64,000 nt of DNA from Paraburkholderia ultramafica. GTDB taxonomy: Bacteria; Pseudomonadota; Gammaproteobacteria; Burkholderiales; Burkholderiaceae. Below are positions 25,637 to 34,791 of the stretch, one piece after another; within the stretch, counting starts at the first letter, position 1, and every line of letters starts with the position of its first letter. Both the position numbers and the translations under genes were made by a program. The DNA is taken from positions 62,001 to 126,000 of the forward strand of contig NZ_CADIKK010000014.1 of NCBI RefSeq assembly GCF_902859915.1, given 5' to 3'. The notes beneath the pieces were generated by a model. The model was not told the origin of the DNA, did not search any database, and saw nothing but the letters and a program-made list of their open reading frames with translations.

Positions 25637-28312
25637 ATGCCAGCGAACACTGCATCAACTACCGTGGAGATGTACCCGATGACTGTTCAGCCAAACCGGA
25701 ACGATTCGCTTTTGGGATGCCGTTGCGTTAGCGGCCGTCGTATTGCTATGGAACCGCGCGTGAGCCAGAGCTCTCAAATGCATACTCTTCGTCACCTTTG
25801 CGCCGTGCGACAGGTACTTGCCGTCATTTTTCGGCTTATCGCGCTGACGATGCTCGGCCTGATTCCCGCTGCCTCCAACGCGGAGACGGTGCCGCCCTTC
25901 AGCCTGGACGCTCCTGCTGATGCTTCGCGCCCCACGGGTGCCAGCCCCGAGGCATCGCAAATGCTCGATGCACTTCAACACAGGCAGGACCAGATCCGGC
26001 AGCGTGCTTCGACTGCAACAAGCGATGCGCAGTTGTTCGAACTGGATGCACTGAGCCGGCGCGTCGCCGAAGACGTCGACAGGCTGATAACCACGTCGCT
26101 GGAGCCCGATCGCGCGAAAACGCATGCACAACTCGACGTACTCGGAGCCGCACCCGCTTCCGAATCCGCCGCGGAAACTCCTGCAGTCGCCCAACAGCGC
26201 AGCGTTCTCGCTGCTGAGCAGTTGCAACTCGACGCCGAAATCGGGCAAGCAGCAACCATCAAGGAAAACCTTGCCAATCTGAGCGCCCAGATCACCCGAC
26301 TGCTGCACAACCATCTGAAGGATCAACTGGCCCTTCGTTCCGACAGCATAGTCAGCGCCGCGTTCTGGGCGGTCGCGTTCCATCCCGACACGGCTGACTA
26401 TCAACGTCTGCGAGACTTCAATGCGCAGATCCAGAGGCAGATTCAATCGACATGGCGAACGGGGCAGCGGGTTGCAACCGCGCTGCTTGTGCTGTTCGCC
26501 CTGGCCATCGCAACGATTGGCACGCGGCTTCTTGACAGGGCATCAGAACGCTTTTGCCTGCACCGCCTCCCGGAAGGCCGGTTACGGCGTAGCGCGATGG
26601 CGATCTCGACCGTGTTCGCGTCCGTGGCGACCACCGTATGTGCTGTCGATCTGCTCTACTTCGCGTTGACCCGCCAGCAGGCGCTGCCTGCTACGCTGCA
26701 GAACTTCGCCAACGAACTCATCAAACATGTCGTGACCTGCGCGCTGGTTGTTGCTCTCGGCCGGGCATTGCTTTGCACGCGACATCCGTCATGGCGGTTG
26801 CCGGCCATCGCAGATCCCGTCGCTCGCGCGCTACGCCCTTTCCCATGGACACTGGCCGCACTGCTGCTGTTTTCAGGAGCCGTCGAGCAAATCAACCGGG
26901 CAATCGACACGAGCCTGCAAATTACGCTCTTTACTCGCGGCGCGGTGGCGTTGGTGGTCGCGCTGACCATCGGTATGTCGCTTTTGCGGGCAAATCGGGT
27001 ACGCACTGCGCTCGCCGCTGCCGGAGAATCGCCGGAGGCACGTTCTACCCTCGCAGGCATTATTCACGCTGCCGTCAGCCTTGCCGTCGGCGCTTCTCTG
27101 ATTGCACTACTTTGTGGGTATGTTTCGTTTGCGCGGTTCCTGACTTACGAACTGGTCTGGTTCGACCTCGTACTGAGCGGCGCTTATCTGCTGACAAAGC
27201 TCGCTCATGATGTTTCAGAAAGCGTGTTTTCGCCATGCCACGCCAGCGGCAAAACAATCAGGCATCTATTCGGACTGCAAGACGTCCATCTCGAGCAGGT
27301 GGCAACGGTTCTGTCTGCCGTCCTTCGCAGCGCATTGATGCTCGCCGCAGTCATCGCACTGCTTACGGGTGGTCTCGGGACGACGCCCGGAGATCTGATC
27401 GATAGCATTCTCTACGTGCTCGGCGGCGAGCGATTACATGCGCTCAATATCGTTCCCGCCCATATCTTCAGCGCTATCTTCACCTGTGCAGTATGCCTGT
27501 ATCTGGTTGGGCTCGTGCGCAAATGGCTGGACACCGAGTTTCTGCCCAAGACGCAAATGAGTTCGGGTATGCGTGCGTCGCTGCTGACGGTGTTCTCCAA
27601 TGTCGGCTATGTCCTCGTCGCGCTGCAAACGTTCTCGATACTCGGCGTGAAATGGCATAACCTGGCGTGGATCGTCAGCGCATTGTCTGTGGGCATCGGC
27701 TTTGGTCTGCAAGAGATCGTCAAAAACTTCATCTCCGGACTGATATTGCTTGCTGAACGGCCGGTCAAAGTAGGCGACATGATCAGTATCACCGGCATTG
27801 AAGGCGACATTCGGCGTATCAGTGTACGCGCGACCGAAATACAGCTCGCAGACAGATCAACGGTGATCGTTCCAAATTCACACCTGATTTCGCAGAATGT
27901 GCGGAACGTGACAATGGGAAACAAAACGCAGGGCGTTGTCACACTGGCCCTTACGTTTGCGCTGAACGTCGATCCGGAGCAGGTGCGCGATGTTCTTCTG
28001 CAAGCTTACCTGGATCACCCATCGGTTCTCGATCGCCCCGCGCCTTCGGTGATCTTTAGCCAGTTGACGCCTGACGGTATGACATTGACTGTCACTGGCT
28101 ATGTCGGCAGCCCAAGAATCGCCGTGGACACCAGAAGCGATTTGCTATTTGCGATCCTGAAACGACTACGTGCTGCAGAAATACCGCTGTCGATCGCTCG
28201 AACGGTCGTTGTCCGAAGTATGAGGGATGTCCTCCAGAACCAGGAACCTGATGATCGCGGTCCCGGTCAGATAGATCCCCATGCCCTGTCGGCAGTCAGC
28301 GAGAGTGGATAG
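25637..28312 (+). CDS. Large mechanosensitive channel, MscS/MscK-like (DUF3772-type N-terminus)
   Basis: 891 residues from ATG 25637; ATG 25679 (GGAG upstream) or ATG 25778 (directly before the signal segment VLAVIFRLIALTMLGLIPAA) are alternatives. A periplasmic helical region (about 80-240, rich in Gln/Ala/Leu) is followed by about ten TM helices. The MscS core (about residues 675-780) reads SVGIGFGLQEIVKNFISGLI, LLAERPVKVGDMI and TVIVPNSHLISQNVRN: the pore helix, the beta domain and the conserved PN motif. It would release solutes on hypoosmotic shock. It is regulated by a palindromic promoter, unusual for a channel of this type. Confidence 0.88.
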   Translation: MPANTASTTVEMYPMTVQPNRNDSLLGCRCVSGRRIAMEPRVSQSSQMHTLRHLCAVRQVLAVIFRLIALTMLGLIPAASNAETVPPFSLDAPADASRPTGASPEASQMLDALQHRQDQIRQRASTATSDAQLFELDALSRRVAEDVDRLITTSLEPDRAKTHAQLDVLGAAPASESAAETPAVAQQRSVLAAEQLQLDAEIGQAATIKENLANLSAQITRLLHNHLKDQLALRSDSIVSAAFWAVAFHPDTADYQRLRDFNAQIQRQIQSTWRTGQRVATALLVLFALAIATIGTRLLDRASERFCLHRLPEGRLRRSAMAISTVFASVATTVCAVDLLYFALTRQQALPATLQNFANELIKHVVTCALVVALGRALLCTRHPSWRLPAIADPVARALRPFPWTLAALLLFSGAVEQINRAIDTSLQITLFTRGAVALVVALTIGMSLLRANRVRTALAAAGESPEARSTLAGIIHAAVSLAVGASLIALLCGYVSFARFLTYELVWFDLVLSGAYLLTKLAHDVSESVFSPCHASGKTIRHLFGLQDVHLEQVATVLSAVLRSALMLAAVIALLTGGLGTTPGDLIDSILYVLGGERLHALNIVPAHIFSAIFTCAVCLYLVGLVRKWLDTEFLPKTQMSSGMRASLLTVFSNVGYVLVALQTFSILGVKWHNLAWIVSALSVGIGFGLQEIVKNFISGLILLAERPVKVGDMISITGIEGDIRRISVRATEIQLADRSTVIVPNSHLISQNVRNVTMGNKTQGVVTLALTFALNVDPEQVRDVLLQAYLDHPSVLDRPAPSVIFSQLTPDGMTLTVTGYVGSPRIAVDTRSDLLFAILKRLRAAEIPLSIARTVVVRSMRDVLQNQEPDDRGPGQIDPHALSAVSESG

Positions 28313-28498
28313 CCACCCAAATGATTTCAGGTGGTACTGGGACTGGCAGAACCGCGATCAGTGGTGTGCTGAATCTCGTTACGCCGGTGACCGCACCTCT
28401 ACGTTATCCCCCACGCGGAACTAACTGCTTTTCGCCGGGCGAATCCAGCAAAACGCGTTCCTTGGCGCAGGTTCCATTCGCTTGCAGGCGTGCCGGGT

Positions 28499-28653
28499 AG
28501 CCGACAACTGTCGTCGAGCAGTGCGTCGCCGAGCACATCTATAGCGCCGCCTGCAGTGGATACCGTAGCTGCGCTGCGCAACGCGTGCTGCACGATCTCG
28601 TGAATGACTTCAGTGTCCGATTATCTGCTCCAGGTCGTGAATTTTTGTGCCAT
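28499..28653 (-). pseudogene. Small repeated-family protein, copy 3 (internal stop)
   Basis: ATG 28653 behind AAAGGA gives MAQKFTTWSR and then TAA at 28621-28623. The frame continues directly as SDTEVIHEIVQHALRSAATV and STAGGAIDVLGDALL, after which the family sequence is lost. The core is closest to copies 1 and 2, so this is a recent relic, or two short peptides are made. The reading frame continues open to 28399 without homology. Confidence 0.5.
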
Positions 28654-28727
28654 GGCTAATCCTTTGTAAATAACGGAGCCTGTATCCACTGCAAAACTGG
28701 GCACATGCTGTGTCAGATGCGGGTTTC

Positions 28728-28774
28728 AGTATAGCGACAGCGCGTCGTTATTCGACGCGCGCAATTGTGAGTTG
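28728..28774 (-). promoter_or_regulatory. Repeated palindrome plus -10 box, copy 3
   Basis: Minus strand CAACTCACAATTG (complement 28762-28774), 28 bp, TATACT (complement 28728-28733), 75 bases ahead of the copy 3 ATG. The flank CGCGCGTCGAAT matches copy 2. Confidence 0.65.
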
Positions 28775-29186
28775 CCATTTCATGAACATGGAGGTTGCGT
28801 GACTCGCGAATCGTTGACCGGACAAGGTAGACCCCGAGTTATTCGAGCGTATCGGTTCTTAACGCGCCTATACATTCGCCGTCCGCTCGCAAATTACGTG
28901 GATCGCCTGGCCTTCATCAAATGCACGTCGCAGCACGAGGGCTCCGCGCCGGGAGCTCGTCGTTCGGTGCGGAGCCGCGTCGTTTCGCGACCGCTGCGCG
29001 CGGATCGACGCCTCTTGACGTTGCAAGCACGGAAACAATGTATTGAAGAAGGCTAATTGTAATTGAGCGATAGGAAGATGACTAACCTCAACGGAACGGG
29101 CACACGGGGCTTCAAGACCGTGCCTGGTCGTTGTTTCGCTAACCCCGCGTCTGTTGTTTTTGGCGCTCGAGATTGGAAGCTTCATC
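28775..29186. other. Intergenic, no gene recognised
   Basis: Only short frames. GGAAG at about 29174 is the ribosome site of the next gene. No RNA gene or further repeat copy was identified. Confidence 0.4.
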
Positions 29187-29501
29187 ATGGCTAAAGCGTT
29201 CATGCCGGTTCTCACTGTCGTGTCAGTCATCGCTCTCCCCACGGGCACCTCCGCTCAGGGCAACGGTTCTCTGACGCGTGAGCTAGTGCACGAAGAAGTC
29301 ATCCGACTGCAGCAAGCGGGCTCCGACCACGCCAACGGTGACGCACACTACTCGGCGAACCTCCACACGGCGCTGGCGAGCGCGGCGGCTCAACAGCAGG
29401 CGTTCAGTGGGCAGGGTTGCATAAAACCGGGCTCCGCAGTTTCGGGGGCACCGGCAATGGCTCAACTGGCCTCGTATCGTTCTATTTACAGCGAAAGTTG
29501 A
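29187..29501 (+). CDS. DUF4148 family small exported protein
   Basis: 104 residues from ATG 29187. MAKAFMPVLTVVSVIALPTG is the signal; the mature start is GNGSLTRELVHEEVIRLQQA, then GDAHYSANLHTALASAAAQQ. LTR..V..E...L..AG followed by a YP/YSAN-like motif and a short Gln/Ala helix is the standard DUF4148 pattern, common in many copies in Burkholderiales genomes. Periplasmic; function unknown. It heads a run of three small envelope genes on the plus strand. Confidence 0.75.
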   Translation: MAKAFMPVLTVVSVIALPTGTSAQGNGSLTRELVHEEVIRLQQAGSDHANGDAHYSANLHTALASAAAQQQAFSGQGCIKPGSAVSGAPAMAQLASYRSIYSES

Positions 29502-29652
29502 TTGGACATCAAGGGGGGGCAAGCCGCAGCCTTGTCCGGCTTTCCATAGCGACGGAATTCGCCGGGTTGAACCCGTTCGGTTTTTTGCGCCATGGACTTA
29601 CCGTTTTGCGCCGGATCGGGACAGGCCCGCTTCATCGAATAGGAGAAAGTTT

Positions 29653-29985
29653 GTGAGATCGAGGATAGTTTTGCTTGCGCTGCGCGCGACTACGGCCGTA
29701 TGCCTGAATAGCACCGCGCAAGCGCATGCGAGCGTCGGTTTCCTGGTGGGTATCCCGCCCCCCATGATGATGGCGCCCCCCGCCGTCGTCTACGCTGCGC
29801 CCGCCCCAGTCGTCGTCCAGTCGGTCCAGCCAGCCCCGACCACTGTCTACGTCGAAAAAACGCAGACGAGTCCCCCGTCGGGTACCTGGTGGTATTGCCC
29901 GGTGACAAAAAAATATTACCCGTACGTGAAGGGGTGTTCGAGCGGCTGGGTGGAAGTGCCGGTGAGGCCAACCGGGCCGAAATGA
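29653..29985 (+). CDS. Exported protein with a Trp/Tyr/Cys C-terminal domain
   Basis: 110 residues from GTG 29653 behind AGGAG. A signal peptide (IVLLALRATTAVCLNSTAQA) is followed by a Pro/Ala/Val-rich stretch and then GTWWYCPVTKKYYPYVKGCS with GWVEVP. This (W-W-Y-C-P)..(Y-Y-P-Y-V)..C..GW-VP module is seen in many small Burkholderiales outer-envelope proteins; its two cysteines probably pair. Only one base separates its stop from the next ATG, so the two genes are likely co-translated. Confidence 0.7.
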   Translation: MRSRIVLLALRATTAVCLNSTAQAHASVGFLVGIPPPMMMAPPAVVYAAPAPVVVQSVQPAPTTVYVEKTQTSPPSGTWWYCPVTKKYYPYVKGCSSGWVEVPVRPTGPK

Positions 29986-29986
29986 C

Positions 29987-30547
29987 ATGAGCAAAATGAA
30001 TTCCCTCTCCCCGGCAACGCGCACGAAACGGGGCGTATCCGCGCTAGTCGCCGCCGCGGTCAGCCTGAGCGGCATCATCGCGCTCGCCGGCTGTGCTGGC
30101 ATGCCGATGGGTCCCACAGTGATGGCCCTGCCCGGCACCGGCAAGTCCTTCGATCAATTTCGCGCCGACGACGCGACGTGCCAGCAATTTGCTTCCCAGC
30201 AGACCGGCGGCGTGAGCACCCAACAGGCCGCAGCGACCGGCGCGCTCGGTGGTACGGCCGTCGGCACCGCACTCGGCGCGGCGGCCGGTGCGGCGTTCAA
30301 CGGCCGCCGTGGCGCAGCGGTCGGCGCAGGCGCAGGCCTGCTCGGCGGCAGCATGATCGGCGCCGGCATGGCACAAAGCTCCACCACCAGCGTTCAACAC
30401 CGGTACGACCAGGCGTACGTTCAGTGCATGTATGCAAATGGCGAGCGCGTGCCTGTGCCGCGCAGCGCCGTCGATGCGTACCGGACGCACGACGAAGTGA
30501 TGCCATCGCCGCCTGCCTACGATACGCCGCCTCCGCCCGGTTACTGA
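29987..30547 (+). CDS. Glycine-zipper outer-membrane lipoprotein
   Basis: 186 residues. An N-terminal signal ends at ALAGCAG (lipobox). The central GALGGTAVGTALGAAAGAAF and GAAVGAGAGLLGGSMIGAGM form glycine-zipper segments that can insert in or pack on membranes, as in YMGG/OmpA-associated lipoproteins. A later region RYDQAYVQCMYANGERVPVP is the conserved YDxAYxQCMYAxG motif of this Burkholderia/Pseudomonas family. The tail is Pro-rich. It lies in one unit with the upstream exported protein. Confidence 0.8.
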   Translation: MSKMNSLSPATRTKRGVSALVAAAVSLSGIIALAGCAGMPMGPTVMALPGTGKSFDQFRADDATCQQFASQQTGGVSTQQAAATGALGGTAVGTALGAAAGAAFNGRRGAAVGAGAGLLGGSMIGAGMAQSSTTSVQHRYDQAYVQCMYANGERVPVPRSAVDAYRTHDEVMPSPPAYDTPPPPGY

Positions 30548-30575
30548 CCATGGCACGGCAACCCCGCTCGCGCTG

Positions 30576-30716
30576 TCAACAGGAGCAAGCGCTTGAGCGC
30601 TTACTCCCTTCAGGTGCCTTGGAGAAAAGCCGACAGTTCAGCGGGGATGCTGCTATGCCGTGAGTCTCAGTCCGCATTCGCGGTGTTTGTGTGGGCACCA
30701 TGATTGTCGTTTGTTC
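30576..30716 (-). other. Shortened relative of the 23.2 kb element
   Basis: Minus-strand frame EQTTIMVPTQTPRMRTETHG then an unrelated end; an internal ATG at 30701 gives 41 residues. DNA similarity to 23299-23345 is visible over about 43 bases. Whether this is a gene or a repeated regulatory element is open. Confidence 0.25.
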
Positions 30717-30717
30717 A

Positions 30718-30776
30718 CAACTGACATTGCTATCGGTTTAGATCGTATTGTCAATTTTATTATGCGAAGCGTACAA
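30718..30776 (+). promoter_or_regulatory. Promoter region of chemoreceptor gene
   Basis: TTGTCA, 18 bp, TACAAT (within 30740-30776) is a plausible sigma-70 promoter. AACTGACATT and CGTACAAT match the pair upstream of the FlhG-like gene. No FliA-type GCCGATAA box was seen. The leader to the start is about 200 bases and holds no other gene. Confidence 0.4.
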
Positions 30777-30974
30777 TCCCTCGCGCTGGAAAAAGCTGGG
30801 TCGCTTTAAAGCAGCGCGCCGCCTCATCGTGACATCGCATACCGGCGCTGTGAGTGAACGTATCAAGATTCGAGTTGCGTGAGGCAACGGCAGAAGACGT
30901 TGTTGGGCACGAACGAGCTATTGCCCATGTAGGGTACGAGTGAACTGACGTATCACATCGAAGAGACGGAATAA

Positions 30975-32609
30975 ATGACGCGGTTGACCCTGAATCAGAA
31001 GTTGTGGTGCATTGTGGCTCTTCTCTGGCTTGCGCCAGGCGTACTTGCCATCACGAGCGCGTGGATGAACCGGAGCGAACTGTTCGCGCAGCGAAAGGAG
31101 GTGCTGTCTCAACAGATGAACACCGCGCTCGGCGTAATCGCTTTTTATAGGAAGAAAGCAGCCGACAATAGTCTGTCGATCGACGAAGCGAAACATCAGG
31201 CGCTCGAGCATCTGCGCGGGCTTCGCTATGGGACCGATGGAAGTGGCTATTTTGGGGTCTACGATTCGAAGGTCACGGCTCTGCTGGTGCCGCCAAAGCC
31301 AGAACTCGAATCAAAGTCCCAGGCGGATCTTGTCGATGCAAAAGGCACACATATCGCGGCGGAGATCGTCAAGAGCTCATCGCCGGGTGGCAGCCATTTG
31401 ACGGAATATCTGTGGCCGAAACCCGGCAGCGATGCGCCCGTTCGTAAGATCGTTTTTAGCGATGTTGTCGCCGACTGGGACTGGCATGTGTACACCGGTG
31501 CTTACGTTGAGGATATCGAGCGAGCGTTTTATCTGGTGCTGCTTCGCAATCTGCTGATCGCCGGGATAATAAACGGAGCTGTGACGGTCACCATGTTATT
31601 AATGATCCGCAGTATCCGGGCAAGCCTTGGCGCGGAACCCGAATACGCGGCGGCACTCTGCCGGCGAATGGCCGGCGGTGACCTCGGAATTGACGTTCAG
31701 GTCCGGCCTGGCGACACCACTAGCCTGATTGCATCGCTAAAGGCAATGCGTGACAGTCTGTCGGATGTCGTTCTGGACGTTCGGGAAAACGCGGAAGCGG
31801 TGGCGACCGCCAGTGGACAGATCGCACAGGGCATTCTGGATTTATCGAGTCGAACGGAACAGCAGGCCGCGTCGCTTGAGGAAACAGCGTCGAGCATGGA
31901 AGAATTGTCGGTCACGGTAAGTCACAATGCAGACAATGCGAGACAGGCAGCGACACTGGCAGACTCTGCGTCCGGGGTTGCGCAGCGCGGAGGCTCGGAA
32001 GTCGGGCGCGTGGTCGAAACAATGGAGGACATATCTCGGAGTTCGGCCACGATGTCAGAGATCATTGCCGCAATTGAAGGTATTGCATTCCAGACCAACA
32101 TTCTTGCGCTCAATGCAGCGGTCGAGGCCGCCCGCGCCGGCGAACAAGGCCGTGGATTCGCTGTCGTCGCTGGCGAGGTCCGTGCGCTCGCGCAGCGCAG
32201 CGCCGCCGCCGCGAGGGAAATCAAGAGCTTGATATCAGACTCCATTGACCGCGTCGACTCGGGCTCAAGACTCGTCGATGAAGCGGGTCTGACGATCGCG
32301 GAAATAGTTGGGGCGGTAAAGCGAGTCACCGACATCGTGGGTGAGATCTCGTCGGCATCTGCGGAACAGAGCAAGGGTATCGGTCAGGTCAGTCAAGCTG
32401 TCAGCCAGATGGACCAGATGACCCAGCAAAATGCTGCGCTGGTGGAGGAAGCTTCGGCGGCAGCACAGTCGTTGGCTCAACAGGCGCAAGCCCTACGTGA
32501 AGCGGTGTCGTTTTTCAAGGTTCAGAATGGGTCGCCGCTCGCGCTCGAGACGAACGACTGGCAGGCAGCATCCCCGGCAAGTGCAATGATGGCAGCAAGT
32601 CTGCCCTGA
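30975..32609 (+). CDS. Methyl-accepting chemotaxis protein with single-Cache sensor
   Basis: 544 residues. TM1 at about 8-28 is followed by a ~150-residue periplasmic domain of sCache type ([20 protein letters not shown], then [20 protein letters not shown]). TM2 is near 188-210, then a HAMP linker (about 210-260). The signalling domain has the invariant hairpin tip [20 protein letters not shown] and [20 protein letters not shown], near residues 368-410. There is no C-terminal NWETF-type pentapeptide. sCache_2 receptors often sense small organic acids. It directs flagellar behaviour through CheW/CheA encoded elsewhere. Confidence 0.93.
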   Translation: MTRLTLNQKLWCIVALLWLAPGVLAITSAWMNRSELFAQRKEVLSQQMNTALGVIAFYRKKAADNSLSIDEAKHQALEHLRGLRYGTDGSGYFGVYDSKVTALLVPPKPELESKSQADLVDAKGTHIAAEIVKSSSPGGSHLTEYLWPKPGSDAPVRKIVFSDVVADWDWHVYTGAYVEDIERAFYLVLLRNLLIAGIINGAVTVTMLLMIRSIRASLGAEPEYAAALCRRMAGGDLGIDVQVRPGDTTSLIASLKAMRDSLSDVVLDVRENAEAVATASGQIAQGILDLSSRTEQQAASLEETASSMEELSVTVSHNADNARQAATLADSASGVAQRGGSEVGRVVETMEDISRSSATMSEIIAAIEGIAFQTNILALNAAVEAARAGEQGRGFAVVAGEVRALAQRSAAAAREIKSLISDSIDRVDSGSRLVDEAGLTIAEIVGAVKRVTDIVGEISSASAEQSKGIGQVSQAVSQMDQMTQQNAALVEEASAAAQSLAQQAQALREAVSFFKVQNGSPLALETNDWQAASPASAMMAASLP

Positions 32610-32851
32610 ATGACTCGTTCCTCATGTCGCTGGCGTCACGTGTATTCGCCGGAACACGATCTGACAGGTAGTCGGACCGATAGAGAAGAGGCGATCAATG
32701 AGGAATGAGTTTCTCCCTGGCGAGTTCGAGTGAATCGAGGAAGGTGCGCATTGGCGTCTTGCCGTAGCACCATCGCCCCTGATGCTCGCGTTCATTGTTG
32801 TACTGGTCGAGCCATGTATCAAGGTCCGCCTGCAAGGTGTTTGCTTGACCT

Positions 32852-33235
32852 CTACTCCGAACGCCTCGTCGATTGCTGGTGAATCAGTTTCCACGCGTTG
32901 TCGTTGCGCGTCCATAGTTGAGTCGTCCATCCGCTCACATTGACGATGCCGGCATCGGCGCGACGCTCCATCTGCTGGTCGATTGGACCGAAAACCAGGA
33001 CGCCGCCTCTCATGATCTTGCAGGTAGGCGACGCGGGACGCGAGATCCGCAGAGTCTTGACCCGGGTCCTGAGGAAATCGAGGTAGCCGATCTTGTCGTG
33101 CACATAGCCGGTGGAATGAACGAACGCAAGCTCGTTGGAGAATATCTGCGCAAGCGTTGTCCAGTCGTCCCCCAGAGTTGCTTCGCAACGGACTCGTTCG
33201 ATTGCTTCGACGGCTTGCTGAAAGTCTTCTTGCAT
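32852..33235 (-). CDS. NTF2/SnoaL-like protein, possible isomerase
   Basis: 127 residues from ATG 33235. MQEDFQQAVEAIERVRCEAT, then the SnoaL-type pattern DDWTTLAQIFSNELAFVHST and a C-terminal WTRNDNAWKLIHQQST. It is cytosolic (no signal). The fold occurs in small isomerases, dehydratases and dioxygenase subunits. It lies directly downstream of the IclR gene on the same strand and may belong to the aromatic cluster. The specific reaction is unknown. Confidence 0.75.
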   Translation of the reverse strand: MQEDFQQAVEAIERVRCEATLGDDWTTLAQIFSNELAFVHSTGYVHDKIGYLDFLRTRVKTLRISRPASPTCKIMRGGVLVFGPIDQQMERRADAGIVNVSGWTTQLWTRNDNAWKLIHQQSTRRSE

Positions 33236-33287
33236 ATAGTCTCTTCGCAATGGTTGCCTCTCGCTCGCCCAAGGCGCGGCACCAACG

Positions 33288-34046
33288 TCACTGCGCGCTT
33301 ATCGAGTGCTCCGCGACGGCGGTTGCAATGCGCTGCGCAGCCGCGGTCAGCTGCTTTAGCAGCTTGCCATGATCCATGAATTCGAAACGTTGCAGCGATG
33401 TAACCAGAGCGAGCGCAGCACTCGCCTGCGGGTCACTGGAAAACAGCGGTACGCCGATCGAAGCCATTTGTGCCTCCAACTCTCCCCGCGAGATGTAATA
33501 ACCCGACTTGCGTATCCGCTGCAGGCCGTGCCAGAAGTCCTCGAACGTATCGCCCATTCCTGTGGCACGAATCTCGGCTGGGTATTTTTCAAACAATCGC
33601 TTGAGTCGCGCCCGCGGTAGCGTCGCCAGAATCACTTTGGGGGCGGCGCCCAAAAATAGCGGACGGGGGCGGCCCCTCCCGTACGCGAGATCGAGCCCCC
33701 CGCTCGAACTCTCCCGATGGGTATCAACAATCTTCTCGTCAAACATCCTTGTCATGACGCAATCGCAGCCAGTCTGTTCCGATAGCTCGCGCATCAGCGA
33801 ATGCCCGATCGAAAAAAACGGATCGACCGTACGCAATTGATAATCCAGGGTCATTACCCTGGGTCCTAATGTGTAGCTGCCGTTGCCGAGCCGGGCAAGC
33901 AATCCGGCTTCGGCCAGCTCACGCAAATAGCGATAAGCCGTCGGAGTTGAGCAGCCGATCATGGTGCAGATTGTCTCCAGTGACCAGACTGGTTTCTCGA
34001 TCGAGAAGAGATCGAGAATCGAGAGCATTTTGGACGAGCTTGACAT
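33288..34046 (-). CDS. IclR family transcriptional regulator
   Basis: 252 residues. N-terminal winged helix LDLFSIEKPVWSLETICTMI, then GCSTPTAYRYLRELAEAGLL, followed by the IclR effector domain (SEQTGCDCVMTRMFDEKIVD, then LFLGAAPKVILATLPRARLK and GYYISRGELEAQMASIGVPL). IclR proteins control aromatic and short-acid catabolism. Position next to the dioxygenase/monooxygenase genes makes those the likely targets, possibly via the inverted repeat at 34701-34758. Confidence 0.88.
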   Translation of the reverse strand: MSSSSKMLSILDLFSIEKPVWSLETICTMIGCSTPTAYRYLRELAEAGLLARLGNGSYTLGPRVMTLDYQLRTVDPFFSIGHSLMRELSEQTGCDCVMTRMFDEKIVDTHRESSSGGLDLAYGRGRPRPLFLGAAPKVILATLPRARLKRLFEKYPAEIRATGMGDTFEDFWHGLQRIRKSGYYISRGELEAQMASIGVPLFSSDPQASAALALVTSLQRFEFMDHGKLLKQLTAAAQRIATAVAEHSISAQ

Positions 34047-34125
34047 CGCAGCGTTTTAGCGAAAGTGGGGCGGGAGTAGCCGCTATTGTAGCGAAGGCCG
34101 CGTTGCTCCCACCCGCACACGTCTG

Positions 34126-34674
34126 TCAGGCGATCCCCATCTTCTCAGCCATTCGTGCCTGCCACGCCTCTCGTGGCTCAAATCCGGGCAGCGAGCGAGC
34201 ATGATTTTCGACTTCCTTCATCAGCGCGTCGTCGGCGAGCGAAATATCCACCGACACCTTCATCGGCTGGCTGACGTACCACGGCGTGTCCACGAACAAC
34301 TCGAGTCGATTGCCTTCGGGGTCGCGCGCATACACCGATACGGCGTTGCCGTGAGTGGTGGGCTGGATGTCGGTTGCACCGCCTTCGGCAAGACGTCCAA
34401 ATAATTCCCTCAGCGTGGCGAGACTGTCGGCGCGAAGCGAAATCTGGTTGATCACGTTGAACGACACGTGTTCGGGGCGGCCTGTGGCAAGCACGATCTG
34501 GTGATGCTCCGTCGGGTCGCGGCTTAGGAATACCAGATCGACCGGACCATTCGGCCCGGCAAGTTTGCCGGCGTCGGTGATCGTGAAGTTCAGTAGGTCC
34601 GTGTAGAACCGCGTCATCGCGGGCAGGTCCCTGACGTACATCCCCACATGGCTGAAACTCAGTCCGTTGCGCAT
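34126..34674 (-). CDS. VOC-family dioxygenase (extradiol type)
   Basis: 182 residues from ATG 34674, with GGGAGA upstream. The glyoxalase/VOC fold is seen in FSHVGMYVRDLPAMTRFYTD (first metal His), then PEHVSFNVINQISLRADSLA and ARDPEGNRLELFVDTPWYV (Glu ligand). Two betaalphabetabetabeta modules in one chain fit a single-domain extradiol dioxygenase of catechol-like substrates. It is divergent from the FAD monooxygenase, which would make the catecholic substrate (inference). The C-terminal ~50 residues are helical. Confidence 0.8.
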   Translation of the reverse strand: MRNGLSFSHVGMYVRDLPAMTRFYTDLLNFTITDAGKLAGPNGPVDLVFLSRDPTEHHQIVLATGRPEHVSFNVINQISLRADSLATLRELFGRLAEGGATDIQPTTHGNAVSVYARDPEGNRLELFVDTPWYVSQPMKVSVDISLADDALMKEVENHARSLPGFEPREAWQARMAEKMGIA

Positions 34675-34700
34675 ACCCGTCTCCCATAAAAAATCGTATT

Positions 34701-34758
34701 GTGATAATGTGCCAAAAAAAATCTTGACATGCAACGGTGTGCTGCATATCGTTATCAC
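34701..34758. promoter_or_regulatory. Divergent promoter region of the aromatic cluster
   Basis: TTGACA (34724-34729), 17 bp, TATCGT (34747-34752) faces the monooxygenase. GTGATAA (34701-34707) and TTATCAC (34752-34758) are perfect inverted arms 44 bp apart, flanking that promoter; an IclR-type regulator could bridge them. The minus-strand promoter for the VOC gene is unclear. Confidence 0.5.
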
Positions 34759-34791
34759 CATCAGATAATTATAAAACTGGAGACGAAAGAC

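Noticed and set aside
30718-30975. FliA (sigma-28) promoter for the chemoreceptor
   Set aside because: No TAAA-N15-GCCGATAA type motif was found; a sigma-70-like pair fits better.
34126-34674. Glyoxalase I instead of dioxygenase
   Set aside because: Context with monooxygenase, FAH protein and aromatic permease and the two-module length argue for an extradiol-type enzyme, though the fold alone cannot exclude other VOC functions.
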